This document shows positions 1 to 8,414 of a stretch of 64,000 nt of DNA, one piece after another; position 1 is the first letter of the stretch; each line of letters starts with the position of its first letter. The translations under genes were made by a program, and so were the position numbers. The stretch is from Brevibacillus brevis (GTDB lineage Bacteria > Bacillota > Bacilli > Brevibacillales > Brevibacillaceae): contig NZ_LR134338.1 of the NCBI RefSeq assembly GCF_900637055.1, forward strand, positions 1,558,001-1,622,000, in the 5' to 3' direction. The notes beneath the pieces are model-generated. The model saw only the letters and a list, made by a program, of their open reading frames with translations. It had not been told where the DNA came from and made no database searches.

Positions 1-338
1 TCATAGAGCATCTGGACAATCTCATCGGGTTCAGTCGGCACCACTTTGGAAGCAGTCGAGATCATCAACTGGATATGTCCGAGTACTTGCGTATCCAGCA
101 TATCGCAGTTCGCCAATCCATCAATCGCAATAACACCACAGCGATGATTGGTGTTGCCGATAAAAAAGGAACGAATCAATAAATCGTGTGGGCTGCCCAA
201 CACGGTCTTAAACGTCTCCATGTTTTGCTGCAAACTGGTCGATAGTGTCTGTGTAGGATCATTTCGCTGCTGCAAACGCTGCGTGATAAGAGAGGAAGTT
301 TTCTTTTTGCGACGATGGGATAAAAATCTGCGCATCAT
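1..338 (-). CDS. GerA-family spore germination protein, N-terminal part (cut by window edge)
   Basis: The first 112 codons of a minus-strand gene are present; the rest lies left of the window. The translation starts MMRRFLSHRRKKKTS, a basic N-terminus, and continues through DLLIRSFFIG and VIAIDGLANCDML, which match the N-terminal cytoplasmic domain of GerA/GerKA-type germinant receptor A subunits (inner spore membrane, nutrient sensing together with B and C subunits). The start is the ATG at 338-336, preceded by GGAGGA eight bases upstream. On the same strand CATGATA (complement of 367-373) fits the forespore sigma-G -10 consensus, but no convincing -35 partner is seen. The B and C genes would be expected off the left edge. 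Family assignment is firm; the germinant is unknown. Confidence 0.85.
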   Translation of the reverse strand, partial: MMRRFLSHRRKKKTSSLITQRLQQRNDPTQTLSTSLQQNMETFKTVLGSPHDLLIRSFFIGNTNHRCGVIAIDGLANCDMLDTQVLGHIQLMISTASKVVPTEPDEIVQMLY

Positions 339-444
339 TTGAAGTTCCTCCCGTTCAGAATGCGAATATCATGTTAGTGCGATTTTTTCCAGATGAGAGG
401 AAAATTATGCGGAAGAATAGGCGAATGCTAAATCTTTCATAGTT

Positions 445-473
445 TTGAATTGAACTCATCTGTGACCTATGTT
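445..473 (+). promoter_or_regulatory. Possible sigma-A promoter for the dynamin pair
   Basis: TTGAAT at 445-450 and TATGTT at 468-473 are separated by 17 bases. The match to consensus is only moderate. It lies about 190 bases upstream of the dynamin-like gene in a stretch with no other gene. Confidence 0.3.
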
Positions 474-570
474 ACATTCGGCATGGTAGAATAGAGAGTA
501 GTAAAAAGGAAGTTCAAAAAATCGTCTTTTGTCTTTTGATCATGAAGTAGTCATGAAAGCTTATTCGACA

Positions 571-660
571 TCGAAAATGGCGTTCACCATCGAAGTCCGG
601 TGCTCATGTAGGTCCCCTACACTCCGCTCCTCCTTCTTCAGGTTCTCGCCATTTTCTCGA
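571..660 (+). repeat. Inverted-repeat (structured leader) before the dynamin genes
   Basis: GAAAATGGCG at 573-582 is perfectly complementary to CGCCATTTTC at 647-656. Between these arms lie a 6-bp hairpin TGTAGG/CCTACA (607-612 with 616-621) and a weaker CACC/GGTG pairing (585-588 with 599-602). The 339-659 interval carries no gene I can support, so a folded 5' leader is the simplest reading. A function is not known, and there is no poly-T tract that would make it a terminator. Confidence 0.45.
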
Positions 661-2381
661 TGCTGAAAAGACGACTTTTTGAACAGGCACAAGTAGAGAG
701 AGTAGGAATGATGGAGAAGGGTGGAATAGAAGTGCTTGACAGTCAAGTATTGATCCGGGAAACGGACTTTTCCCGACTGGCACATACATGGGAAGAACTC
801 GCGGAAGTAATGAAATCGCAGGGAGACGAAACCACGCCACACAAGCTCATTCAACTGGCCGCGAAAACAAAGCGCGCTGAGCTGAACATTGCGTTTTGCG
901 GACATTTTTCCGCAGGAAAATCAACGATGATTAACACGCTTTTGGGTGTCAATTTGCTACCGTCCAATCCGATTCCGACCAGTGCGAATGTCGTCAAGAT
1001 TCGCGGCGGAGAAAAAGCGGCTCGCGTCTTCACGATGAACAGCGGAGTCCTTACATTTGATCCAGATACGGAGATGGAGAAGCTCAAGCAGTTTGCTGTT
1101 GACGGAGATACGGTTGAATCCGTAGAGGTCTCCTATCCGGGAACATTCCTTGACGAATACGCCAGCTTGCTCGATACACCGGGCATTGACTCAACGGATG
1201 CAGCACACAAAATCGCTACGGAATCCGCGCTGCATTTGGCTGACGTCGTCATTTACATGATGGATTATAACCATGTTCAAGCCGAAGAGAACTTCAACTT
1301 TACGAAGACGTTGAAGGATCGTGGCAAGCCAGTCTATCTGGTTGTGAACATGATCGATAAACATATTGATTTCGAATTGGATTTCGATAGCTATAAGGAA
1401 AGTGTCGAGGAGGCATTCGCGACCTGGAATATACATCCAGATGGTATTTTTTACACGTCGCTTGCGGAACCAGATCACTCTGAGAACATGTATGAAGAAT
1501 TTAAGGGCATGCTTGCTCAGTTGATCGCTGATCGTGAAAAGCTGGTTGGCACGAGCGTTCGCAGTGCTGCCGAGCATTTGATCGACGAACACATCCAAGT
1601 AGTAAGAACAAGCCAGGCAGACCAACGCCAGCAGTGGGAATCCCAGCTGGATGGTCTGGAAGTGGAAGGCATCGACAGTCGTAATGCTGCGGCTGTGCAG
1701 GAAGCGCTTGAGCAGGAGGAAGCGACAGCAGCGGCTCTAGAGCAGCGTGCTGAGGATGCCCGAATGCAGATGGAAAAAGAGCTGAGCGTACTTTTGGACA
1801 ATGCTCGTTTGACTTATTTCAGCACGAACGAAGCAGCACGAAGCTACTTGGAGAGCCGCAAGCCGGGCTTCAAGGTAGGGCTGTTGTTTGCAGGCAAGAA
1901 GACAGAGGAAGAACGCGCACGTCGCGAAGAAGCCCTTCTCGTTGAGTTCCGCGAAAAAGTGGCGGGAAATCTCGACTTCCACTTCAAAGAATGGCTCGGC
2001 AAGCAGCCGCAAGTGTTTGATTTGCGGAGCGAAGAATATCACGCCAGCGTTCACGCAACCAAGATGGAGATAACGGGCGAGTTCTTGAGCAAGCACATCA
2101 AAGAGGGTGCTGCTTCGAGTGAGTACGTCCTGAACTACTGTGCGGATATTTCCAACGGGATGAAGCTGGAGTACAGACGAGTGGGTCTCTCCTTCATTGC
2201 ACAAGTGGTTGAGATGATCAAGGAGCAGGTGCGTGTAGAAAGTGCGGCTCAAGTCGAGCGTCTTGGCGTATTGCGTGAGTTGGCAGCGCTGCATCAAAAG
2301 CTGGCAGGACTGGCAGCGAGAGAAGAAGAAACCAAGGGTCGTCTGTTGGCGATTATGCGTGGAGGAGAACAAGTAGCATGA
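660..2381 (+). CDS. Dynamin-family GTPase, first half of a split DynA-like protein
   Basis: A large bacterial dynamin-like GTPase expected to bind and remodel membrane. The G1 motif GHFSAGKST is at about residues 81-89, a PIPTS switch follows, G3 is DTPGID at about 172, and G4 is the NMIDKH region. The rest is long helical stalk. Bacillus DynA (about 1190 residues) carries two such GTPase units in one chain; here the first unit is a separate 573-codon gene overlapping the second by ATGA (2378-2381). The start is uncertain: no ribosome site precedes 660, so ATG at 708/711 or GTG at 732 (preceded by a GGAGAAGGGTGG stretch) may be the true one and would give an N-terminus closer to that of DynA. 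Translational coupling to the next gene is likely. Confidence 0.85.
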   Translation: MLKRRLFEQAQVERVGMMEKGGIEVLDSQVLIRETDFSRLAHTWEELAEVMKSQGDETTPHKLIQLAAKTKRAELNIAFCGHFSAGKSTMINTLLGVNLLPSNPIPTSANVVKIRGGEKAARVFTMNSGVLTFDPDTEMEKLKQFAVDGDTVESVEVSYPGTFLDEYASLLDTPGIDSTDAAHKIATESALHLADVVIYMMDYNHVQAEENFNFTKTLKDRGKPVYLVVNMIDKHIDFELDFDSYKESVEEAFATWNIHPDGIFYTSLAEPDHSENMYEEFKGMLAQLIADREKLVGTSVRSAAEHLIDEHIQVVRTSQADQRQQWESQLDGLEVEGIDSRNAAAVQEALEQEEATAAALEQRAEDARMQMEKELSVLLDNARLTYFSTNEAARSYLESRKPGFKVGLLFAGKKTEEERARREEALLVEFREKVAGNLDFHFKEWLGKQPQVFDLRSEEYHASVHATKMEITGEFLSKHIKEGAASSEYVLNYCADISNGMKLEYRRVGLSFIAQVVEMIKEQVRVESAAQVERLGVLRELAALHQKLAGLAAREEETKGRLLAIMRGGEQVA

Positions 2382-4345
2382 ATCAACTACGAGACAAACT
2401 AATTGCGGCAGCAGAGCGTCTGCGGCGCGCAAGTGAAGAAGTCGTTTCTGTACCAGGGATGCAAGCACAGGCACAGGCGATGCTGGATCGAGCAGATCGC
2501 CTGACTGCCAATCGTTTTACTGTCGCACTTTTTGGTGCATTCAGTGCAGGGAAATCGTCTTTTGCGAACGCTTTGATGGGCGATCTTGTGCTGCCTGTAT
2601 CGCCGAATCCGACGACAGCAGCGATCAACAAAATTATGCCGCCTACAGATGAACGCCCGCATGGAACTGTGCGTGTCGTCTTGAAGGAGCGCGAAGCAAT
2701 CGAGCAGGATGTTATCCGTTCACTCGCTGTGTTTGGACTGGTTGCATCTGATCTGGATGGGGCATTGGCTGAGCTCGGCAAGATCGATGTCGCCCAAATC
2801 CCGCCTACAGCAAAACCTCACTACACCTTTTTGAAAGCTGTTACAAAAGGCTTGCCAGAAATGGCTGCTCATCTGGGTGGAGAATTGCTGGTGGATATGC
2901 AGGCTTTCAAAGGCTTTGTAGCCAAGGAAGAAAAAGCTTGTTTTGCGGAATACATCGAGCTGTTCTATTCCTGCCCGCTGACAGACCAGGGCATCGTTCT
3001 CGTCGATACGCCTGGTGCGGATTCCATCAATGCGCGTCACACAGGTGTGGCGTTTGAATACATGAAAAACGCGGATGCCGTGCTGTTTGTCACATATTAC
3101 AACCACGCCTTTTCACAGGCAGACCGCGAGTTTTTGCTGCAAATGGGACGGGTCAAGGATACGTTCGAAATGGACAAAATGTTCTTTATCGTCAATGCTT
3201 GTGACCTCGCAGCAAACGATGAGGAATTGCAGGGCGTGATTACCCACGTAGAGAAAAACCTCCTCTCGTGCGGAATTCGCCTTCCGCGTATTTATCCGGT
3301 GTCGAGCCAGACTGCTCTGTTGGCACGGATGCATGAAAAAGGCAAGCTGGCAGCTTCTGCGGAGAAAGTATACCGTCAGCGCACGAATACGGCTGAAGGC
3401 GAGCCGCTGATGCCGGCAGATGAAGCCTTCAAGTTCTCGGGAATGGCTTCGTTTGAAGCAGAGTTCCTCCGTTTTACGATTGAAGAGCTGACGCAAATTG
3501 CTGTGAATGCTGCAATCGGTGAAATCCGTCGCGCCCATGATACCTTGACAGAATTCATGCGTATGGCGCAGTCCGGCGAAGACGAGCGTCTGTTGCGCAA
3601 AGAAGCAGCAAGCAATGCCAAGACACAGGCTCTGTCAGCTGTTGAAGCACTGTCTACCGCTTCGTTCGAGCGCGACCTGGCAAAAGAGCGCGAGGAACTG
3701 CTCTACTACGTTCGCCAGCGCTTGTTCTTCCGCTTCAACGAGCTGTTCAATCTTGCTTTTAACCCGGCTGTCATCAAGGACGATGGACGGAACATGAAGC
3801 AAGCACTGCAAGGATGCTTGACTGATCTTCTGCGTTCGATCAGCTACGACTTGGCGCAAGAGCTGCGTGCCACAACCCTTCGCTTGGAGAAGTTCACGAA
3901 CAAGCAGGGGACAACACTTGTTGCGGCGTGGCAAAAGGATGCACAAGGCTACGCGGCAGGCTTGACCTTGGCACCTTATCAGCAGCGACAGGTGGAAACA
4001 CTGTCCTTTGCGAACGAACTGCCAGTAGCCGAATCTGCATTTGCATCCGCGATTTCCTTGTTCAAAAACACCAAAGACTTTTTCGAGCAGGATGGCAAAG
4101 CAAAAATGCGTGAAGAACTGGAGAAGCGCATGCAAGAACCAGTGAGCGCGTATGTAGAAATCGGAAACAAGCAGCTGGATGAGCAATTCAGCGCGCTGTT
4201 CCAAGAGCTGGTGGCGAGTGAACGCAATCGCGTCATCGACCAGATCAACGAGTATTTCACAGGTCTGTTTGCGGCTCTTGAGATGAACGTCGATCTTGAC
4301 GAGCTGGCGGCAAAAGTAAGTCGTGTGGCGGCTGAGTTGGAGTAG
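2378..4345 (+). CDS. Dynamin-family GTPase, second half of a split DynA-like protein
   Basis: A 655-residue dynamin-like GTPase. After a helical N-terminus the G1 motif GAFSAGKSS is at about residues 53-61, G3 is DTPGAD, and G4 is in FIVNACDLA. Long alternating helices follow, as expected of a stalk and membrane-binding region. It starts inside the stop of the upstream dynamin gene (ATGA) with GGAGGAGA about 10 bases upstream, so it is an independently initiated protein and not a frameshift artefact. The two genes together match the two-unit architecture of Bacillus DynA, which protects membranes under phage or antibiotic stress. It is inferred that the two products form a heteromer. A strong terminator follows. 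Confidence 0.87.
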   Translation: MNQLRDKLIAAAERLRRASEEVVSVPGMQAQAQAMLDRADRLTANRFTVALFGAFSAGKSSFANALMGDLVLPVSPNPTTAAINKIMPPTDERPHGTVRVVLKEREAIEQDVIRSLAVFGLVASDLDGALAELGKIDVAQIPPTAKPHYTFLKAVTKGLPEMAAHLGGELLVDMQAFKGFVAKEEKACFAEYIELFYSCPLTDQGIVLVDTPGADSINARHTGVAFEYMKNADAVLFVTYYNHAFSQADREFLLQMGRVKDTFEMDKMFFIVNACDLAANDEELQGVITHVEKNLLSCGIRLPRIYPVSSQTALLARMHEKGKLAASAEKVYRQRTNTAEGEPLMPADEAFKFSGMASFEAEFLRFTIEELTQIAVNAAIGEIRRAHDTLTEFMRMAQSGEDERLLRKEAASNAKTQALSAVEALSTASFERDLAKEREELLYYVRQRLFFRFNELFNLAFNPAVIKDDGRNMKQALQGCLTDLLRSISYDLAQELRATTLRLEKFTNKQGTTLVAAWQKDAQGYAAGLTLAPYQQRQVETLSFANELPVAESAFASAISLFKNTKDFFEQDGKAKMREELEKRMQEPVSAYVEIGNKQLDEQFSALFQELVASERNRVIDQINEYFTGLFAALEMNVDLDELAAKVSRVAAELE

Positions 4346-4370
4346 TCCCGGTTTGGTAGGAAAATGAATA

Positions 4371-4416
4371 GGGCAGTTCCCGGGTCTTGAAGAGATGAGG
4401 GGAATGCCCTTTTTTC
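4371..4416 (+). terminator. Rho-independent terminator after the dynamin pair
   Basis: GGGCAGTTCCC (4371-4381) pairs with GGGAATGCCC (4400-4409, one bulge), followed by TTTTTT from 4410. Confidence 0.85.
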
Positions 4417-4557
4417 TGTTGTTAGGTGGCTCTTGTCATATAATTAATAGGTGTAGGAGCTACCAAATTGTTTTAAATTGATTCTGCTAATTGAGTCCTT
4501 GCAATATTGTGCAAATGTTTTGGATTGAGAATTGCTAATCAGAATTCATGAAAACTT

Positions 4558-4818
4558 TTAATCAGGGCTTATCAAGCATTTGCCTACTAATTCATCTGCC
4601 TCAAAGTCATCTGGCTGGAGATTCAATGAAATCGTATCTTTAATTTTTTCAGGATTCTTGTATTTCATATGAACAACGTTATTGACAACAAATTTTTTGG
4701 CAAGGTTATTCGCGTCAACTAGAACATTACCTGTTAACTGCCCTTGATATTTGCCAGTTATTACAACAACATTTGCGGACTGAAGATACATTGCAAATTC
4801 AACATTTACTTTAAACAA
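4558..4818 (-). CDS. Small protein, candidate immunity partner of the upstream toxin
   Basis: About 86 residues, AT-rich, not recognised as a named family. It lies directly downstream of the DUF4280 toxin gene on the same strand, and its ribosome site CGGAGG (complement of 4827-4832) overlaps the end of the toxin frame. The frame is open from a GTG at 4827, but that codon is inside the ribosome site; the TTG at 4818-4816, eight bases after GGAGG, is the better start. It is rich in short beta-like segments (NVVVITGKYQ) and has no signal peptide or membrane segment. In polymorphic toxin loci the gene in this place normally encodes the immunity protein; that role is inference from position only. 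Confidence 0.6.
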   Translation of the reverse strand: MFKVNVEFAMYLQSANVVVITGKYQGQLTGNVLVDANNLAKKFVVNNVVHMKYKNPEKIKDTISLNLQPDDFEADELVGKCLISPD

Positions 4819-4820
4819 AT

Positions 4821-6098
4821 CTACCACCTCCGTTTTTGCTCATCTAATTGTTTCCTATAATCCCTAAGATGCTGAATTGTTTCTCTGGTTTCGACATTTG
4901 GTATGCCATATGCTTTTCTATGCTTGATTAGCTTTTCTTTTGCTTCAATCTCCATCTCTAAAATATTTGAACCGGTAGCTCTTCCTGTTCTATACTGAGT
5001 GGCATGAATAAACTCCTCAAATACAGCCGAAGCAGACGGGTTTGGTCTAAACGCAATTGTCTTATCATTTAATGTTGATGCTTCTGTACCATGCCAATTT
5101 AATAGTGGTACCGCTTCATATTCAGGAACAAGAAGCCCCCCTTGCTTCTCAAAAGCATTTTTCATTCGATTAAACTTTTCTGGATCCATTGGAATATGAC
5201 CGGAACCATTGTCAATCCTATTAAGTGTCTTACCCCACTTCCTATTCCCTTTACTAGTAGCCTCTACGATATTTTTAACGTTTTTGCTTCTTCCAAGCGT
5301 AAGTGCATGTAAGGCAATCCCACCGATTGCAAGTCCATCCGCGAGATTGATTTTATCATCCCGTAACGTATTCAAGTCCTCCTGCATCGGCTCAATATAG
5401 CCTTCCCTCACAAACACATTAACGCCCTTAGGTAAATCCTCTGCCGCCTTCTGCAAACCTTTTGGCAAATCATTTGCAGCTTTTTCTAGTGCCCCAGGCA
5501 GTTCACTTGCCGCTTTTTGCATCGCAGCAGGAACATCTCCAAGCTTCGATATTCCTTTGATGAAATGGTCCAACATACTTGGCTTTTCCTGCGGTTTCTC
5601 GCAAGCAGGTCCTCGCCCAAAAACGGCATCTGACGACCCACTATTTGTTGAGGACTGATTACCTATCGTCACACCACCCAAATCCTGCCCGTCATCTTCA
5701 ATCTTAATGAGTCCGCAATGGAAACATATATTTGTGGATTTGTTCAACAATGCGGGGTGTCCGCCGACTATTTTGTCCAGTTTGCCATCGATCCATGGCA
5801 TGGTCATCACAGGTGTGCACGGCACCGGTGTTAGTACACCATTGTTTGCTGCGGTAGCAGAAGCGACAGTGGGATTCTTCAAGTTGTTGCACTGACCAAA
5901 TGGCATGATATTGACGTTGGGAACAAAGTCCATGATGTTCATTTGTGGCTTGCCTTTTACAAAAACACCATGACTGAACGGCATTTTTAGCCGACTTAAC
6001 TGGCTTCCGCTACTGCATGATAATATGGCACCAACAACCACATAACTCTTGCGTTCAGCATTCGACTTTTGGACGGTGATATCTTCAATATGAGGCAT
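4821..6098 (-). CDS. PAAR-like (DUF4280) polymorphic toxin with C-terminal zincin-like domain
   Basis: A 425-residue multi-domain protein. Residues about 19-135 match DUF4280, a PAAR-like spike-tip domain: paired Cys, SHGVFVKGKPQMNIMDF, NIMPFGQC, PTVASATAANNGVLTP. A linker at about 192-226 contains three 11-residue repeats of the type (L/M)(E/Q)KAA(S/N/E)(E/D)LP. The C-terminal 130 residues contain EEFIH (361-365) followed by EMEIEAKE (about 381-388), resembling zincin-like metallopeptidase toxin domains in which the usual HExxH is EExxH. The ATG at 6098 follows GAGGAGGA. No signal peptide is seen, and no injection-system or phage-tail gene is nearby, so the delivery machine must lie elsewhere. 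A small candidate immunity gene overlaps its end. The DUF4280 call is firm; the toxin chemistry is tentative. Confidence 0.8.
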   Translation of the reverse strand: MPHIEDITVQKSNAERKSYVVVGAILSCSSGSQLSRLKMPFSHGVFVKGKPQMNIMDFVPNVNIMPFGQCNNLKNPTVASATAANNGVLTPVPCTPVMTMPWIDGKLDKIVGGHPALLNKSTNICFHCGLIKIEDDGQDLGGVTIGNQSSTNSGSSDAVFGRGPACEKPQEKPSMLDHFIKGISKLGDVPAAMQKAASELPGALEKAANDLPKGLQKAAEDLPKGVNVFVREGYIEPMQEDLNTLRDDKINLADGLAIGGIALHALTLGRSKNVKNIVEATSKGNRKWGKTLNRIDNGSGHIPMDPEKFNRMKNAFEKQGGLLVPEYEAVPLLNWHGTEASTLNDKTIAFRPNPSASAVFEEFIHATQYRTGRATGSNILEMEIEAKEKLIKHRKAYGIPNVETRETIQHLRDYRKQLDEQKRRW

Positions 6099-6308
6099 TC
6101 AGTCTCCTCCTCACTGGCAGTTTCCTATACAGATGGAAGATGCTCATGGTGATAAAAAGACGAATGATATCCAATCTATATATAAAAAGGGAATAATACC
6201 CACATACTGAGGTATCGGTTTGGGATTGGTCGCTAGTTATAGATAGAAAGTTGTGAATAAACGATGTGCAAATAGGTATTAAGTTCTATTCATGTATTCC
6301 TGTTATTT

Positions 6309-6878
6309 TTATTTCCGATTCTCCCATTCCTCGCGCAAAATCCCCATTTTAATCGCATCATAATATTCACCGCGAACTATCCTTGCTTTGCGTACCCGGG
6401 CTTCTTCCACCATTCCCATGTGAGCAGCCAGCTTGATCATCCGTTCGTTGCCGGACCACGTACCGATGCCTAAACGGACTGTATCCATGTGGGTAAACAA
6501 GTAGTCGATCCACATCCGAAACGCTTCCCGGCCATAGCCATTCTGCCAGTAGCGGGAGTCATAAATAACGATTCCGATTTCGCACCAGTTCGTCTCCTCG
6601 GATACCCAGTAGCGGCCGACACTGCCTTTTAGCTGGCCGTCAATCTCAATCATCAGCTCGGTTCTTGGTGCATCTGTCCCGACGAGAGAAAGAGACTCCT
6701 GGTGACGCGGGAGGGCACGATACTCTTCTTTTGTGTACGGATCAAGCGGTTTGTAGGGGCCATTCCAATTGAGATGTTCACGATCCTCTGCTTCGTATTT
6801 CCAATAGTAGATCGTATCGATATCTTCTGCTCGAATATCTCGCAGAACGACCTTTTCTCCTTGTAAATGAATACGCAT
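6309..6878 (-). CDS. GNAT N-acetyltransferase (RimJ/RimL-like)
   Basis: A 189-residue acetyltransferase. LQGEKVVLRDIRAEDID at the N-terminus is typical of the RimJ/RimL-like branch, and the acetyl-CoA loop region is RYWQNGYGREAFRMW, followed by GTWSGNERMIKLAAHMGM, the usual arginine/asparagine helix after the core. The substrate is unknown. ATG at 6878 was chosen because AAGGAGAG lies 8 bases upstream; an upstream extension to 7058 has no homology and would overlap the divergent gene. It is transcribed divergently from a MocR-type regulator with a 13-bp palindrome between them, so control by that regulator is likely. Confidence 0.85.
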   Translation of the reverse strand: MRIHLQGEKVVLRDIRAEDIDTIYYWKYEAEDREHLNWNGPYKPLDPYTKEEYRALPRHQESLSLVGTDAPRTELMIEIDGQLKGSVGRYWVSEETNWCEIGIVIYDSRYWQNGYGREAFRMWIDYLFTHMDTVRLGIGTWSGNERMIKLAAHMGMVEEARVRKARIVRGEYYDAIKMGILREEWENRK

Positions 6879-6910
6879 GACTTGCTCTCCTTTCGTGTGG
6901 GTGAATCTGG

Positions 6911-6923
6911 TACAATCATTGTA
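6911..6923. promoter_or_regulatory. Palindrome in the GNAT/MocR divergent intergenic region
   Basis: TACAATCATTGTA is a perfect 6+1+6 palindrome, and TACAAT resembles a -10 box on both strands. Its location between a regulator and a divergent enzyme gene makes it a candidate operator or a pair of overlapping promoters. Confidence 0.4.
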
Positions 6924-6992
6924 AAATAGAACTGCTCCTATACACAGTGACAGTTTGAGAGAGTTGGATGGGAACAGATTGGAGGGTCGCTG

Positions 6993-8414
6993 ATGGAGTA
7001 CATGCCGATCATGGATGCACACAGCAAAGAACCTTTGTATCAGCAGCTGTACAAGCAATTAAGCAAACGGATTGCATCAGGAGAGATACCGTCCGGAACC
7101 AAGATGCCATCGATCCGTCAGTTGATGAAAGCAAGCGGCGTCGGAAAAAATACGATTGAGGCAGCCTATCAGCAACTGCTCGCAGAAGGCTACATCGTGA
7201 GCCGGGAGCGGAGCGGCTTTTTTGCTGCTGAGATCGAGAGATGGTCAGAGCCAGTGGATCAGGATGGGGAGATTGCCTTGTATTCATCCATCTTAAAAAA
7301 GAAAAAAGGGGAGCATCTCATCTGTCGCTACAACTTTCACGGATCTGTCATCGATACGAAGTCTTTTCCTTATGCTGCATGGCGCTCTTGCATGCTGGAA
7401 GCGCTGGATGTTTATCCGGAGGACTTTTCTTTTTACGGGGATGATCAAGGCGAGTGGGAGCTGAGAGAGGAGCTGAGTAAATATTTGCGCAGAGCACGTA
7501 CGCTCATTTGTCGGCCTGAGCAAATCATCATCGGCACCGGATTACAGCAGGCTCTCAGCTTTTTATGTCTGCTCTTGGCGGATCGGCATCATGTGGTTGC
7601 GATTGAGGAGCCTGGGTATGCAGATGCTCGAATCGTTTTTTCGCATCACGGGTACGAGGTCGTGTCGATACCACTGGAAGAAGAGGGGCTGTCCATTGAA
7701 GCCTTAGAGAAAAGCAACGCAACTGTCATATACACAACCCCGGCTCATCAATATCCGTATGGGATGGTCATGCCAGTCAGCAAACGTCAGCAATTGCTGC
7801 AATGGGCAAAGAGAACGAACGGAATCATCATCGAAAATGATTACGATGGCGAATTCCGCTACAATGTACACCCTACGCCATCTCTGCAAGGAATGGATCG
7901 GGATGGATGTGTGGTTTATATCGGCAATTTTTCCAAAGCATTTTCTCCGGCACTTCGCTTGGATTACACGGTACTTCCGAGGCAATTGCTCGGGAGATAT
8001 TTGGAAGCATTCCAGGCGTATCCTTCTCCGGTTTCCCGCCATTTGCAACGAAGCATGCAGTTGTTCATGCAAAAGGGATACTGGGAGAAGCATGTCCGAA
8101 AAATGCGCACCGTCTATCACCGCAAGCACGATGCACTGCTTCGGGCGATACAGACCTACATGCCCCGGGAAATCCGAGTATTGGGACAGTCAGCAGGGCT
8201 GCATATTTTGCTGGAGGTGGATACTTCCCGAACGGAGAAGGAGCTGATCGAGCTGGCGCGTGCGGCCGATGTTCGCGTTTATCCGAGCGGCCATAACTGG
8301 GCCAATGATCCGACGAATGCACGGCCGCGAATTATTGTTGGATTTGGTGGAGTGGAGGAACAAGACATTGCGGTAGGGATCAGGCGTTTGGCAGAAGCTT
8401 GGTTTTCGCTATGA
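6993..8414 (+). CDS. MocR/PdxR-type GntR-aminotransferase transcriptional regulator
   Basis: A 473-residue protein with an N-terminal GntR winged helix (about 12-80: EPLYQQLYKQL, PSIRQLMKASGVGKNTIEAAY) joined to a fold-type I aminotransferase domain. The pyridoxal phosphate lysine is in NFSKAFSPALRLDY, and the NDYDGEFRY segment corresponds to the cofactor-ring aspartate region. Members of this class sense PLP or amino compounds and control adjacent, often divergent, genes; here that is a GNAT enzyme. GGAGG precedes the ATG by 8 bases. Its last 6 bases overlap the convergent DUF3951 gene. Confidence 0.92.
   Translation: MEYMPIMDAHSKEPLYQQLYKQLSKRIASGEIPSGTKMPSIRQLMKASGVGKNTIEAAYQQLLAEGYIVSRERSGFFAAEIERWSEPVDQDGEIALYSSILKKKKGEHLICRYNFHGSVIDTKSFPYAAWRSCMLEALDVYPEDFSFYGDDQGEWELREELSKYLRRARTLICRPEQIIIGTGLQQALSFLCLLLADRHHVVAIEEPGYADARIVFSHHGYEVVSIPLEEEGLSIEALEKSNATVIYTTPAHQYPYGMVMPVSKRQQLLQWAKRTNGIIIENDYDGEFRYNVHPTPSLQGMDRDGCVVYIGNFSKAFSPALRLDYTVLPRQLLGRYLEAFQAYPSPVSRHLQRSMQLFMQKGYWEKHVRKMRTVYHRKHDALLRAIQTYMPREIRVLGQSAGLHILLEVDTSRTEKELIELARAADVRVYPSGHNWANDPTNARPRIIVGFGGVEEQDIAVGIRRLAEAWFSL

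Noticed and set aside
561..905. Minus-strand open frame opposite the start of the dynamin gene
   Set aside because: No ribosome site, low-complexity aromatic translation, and it lies opposite a well-supported GTPase gene.
5200..5600. Possible CRISPR-like repeats
   Set aside because: The repeats are imperfect 33-bp coding repeats inside the toxin linker with no unique spacers. No CRISPR array was seen anywhere in the window.
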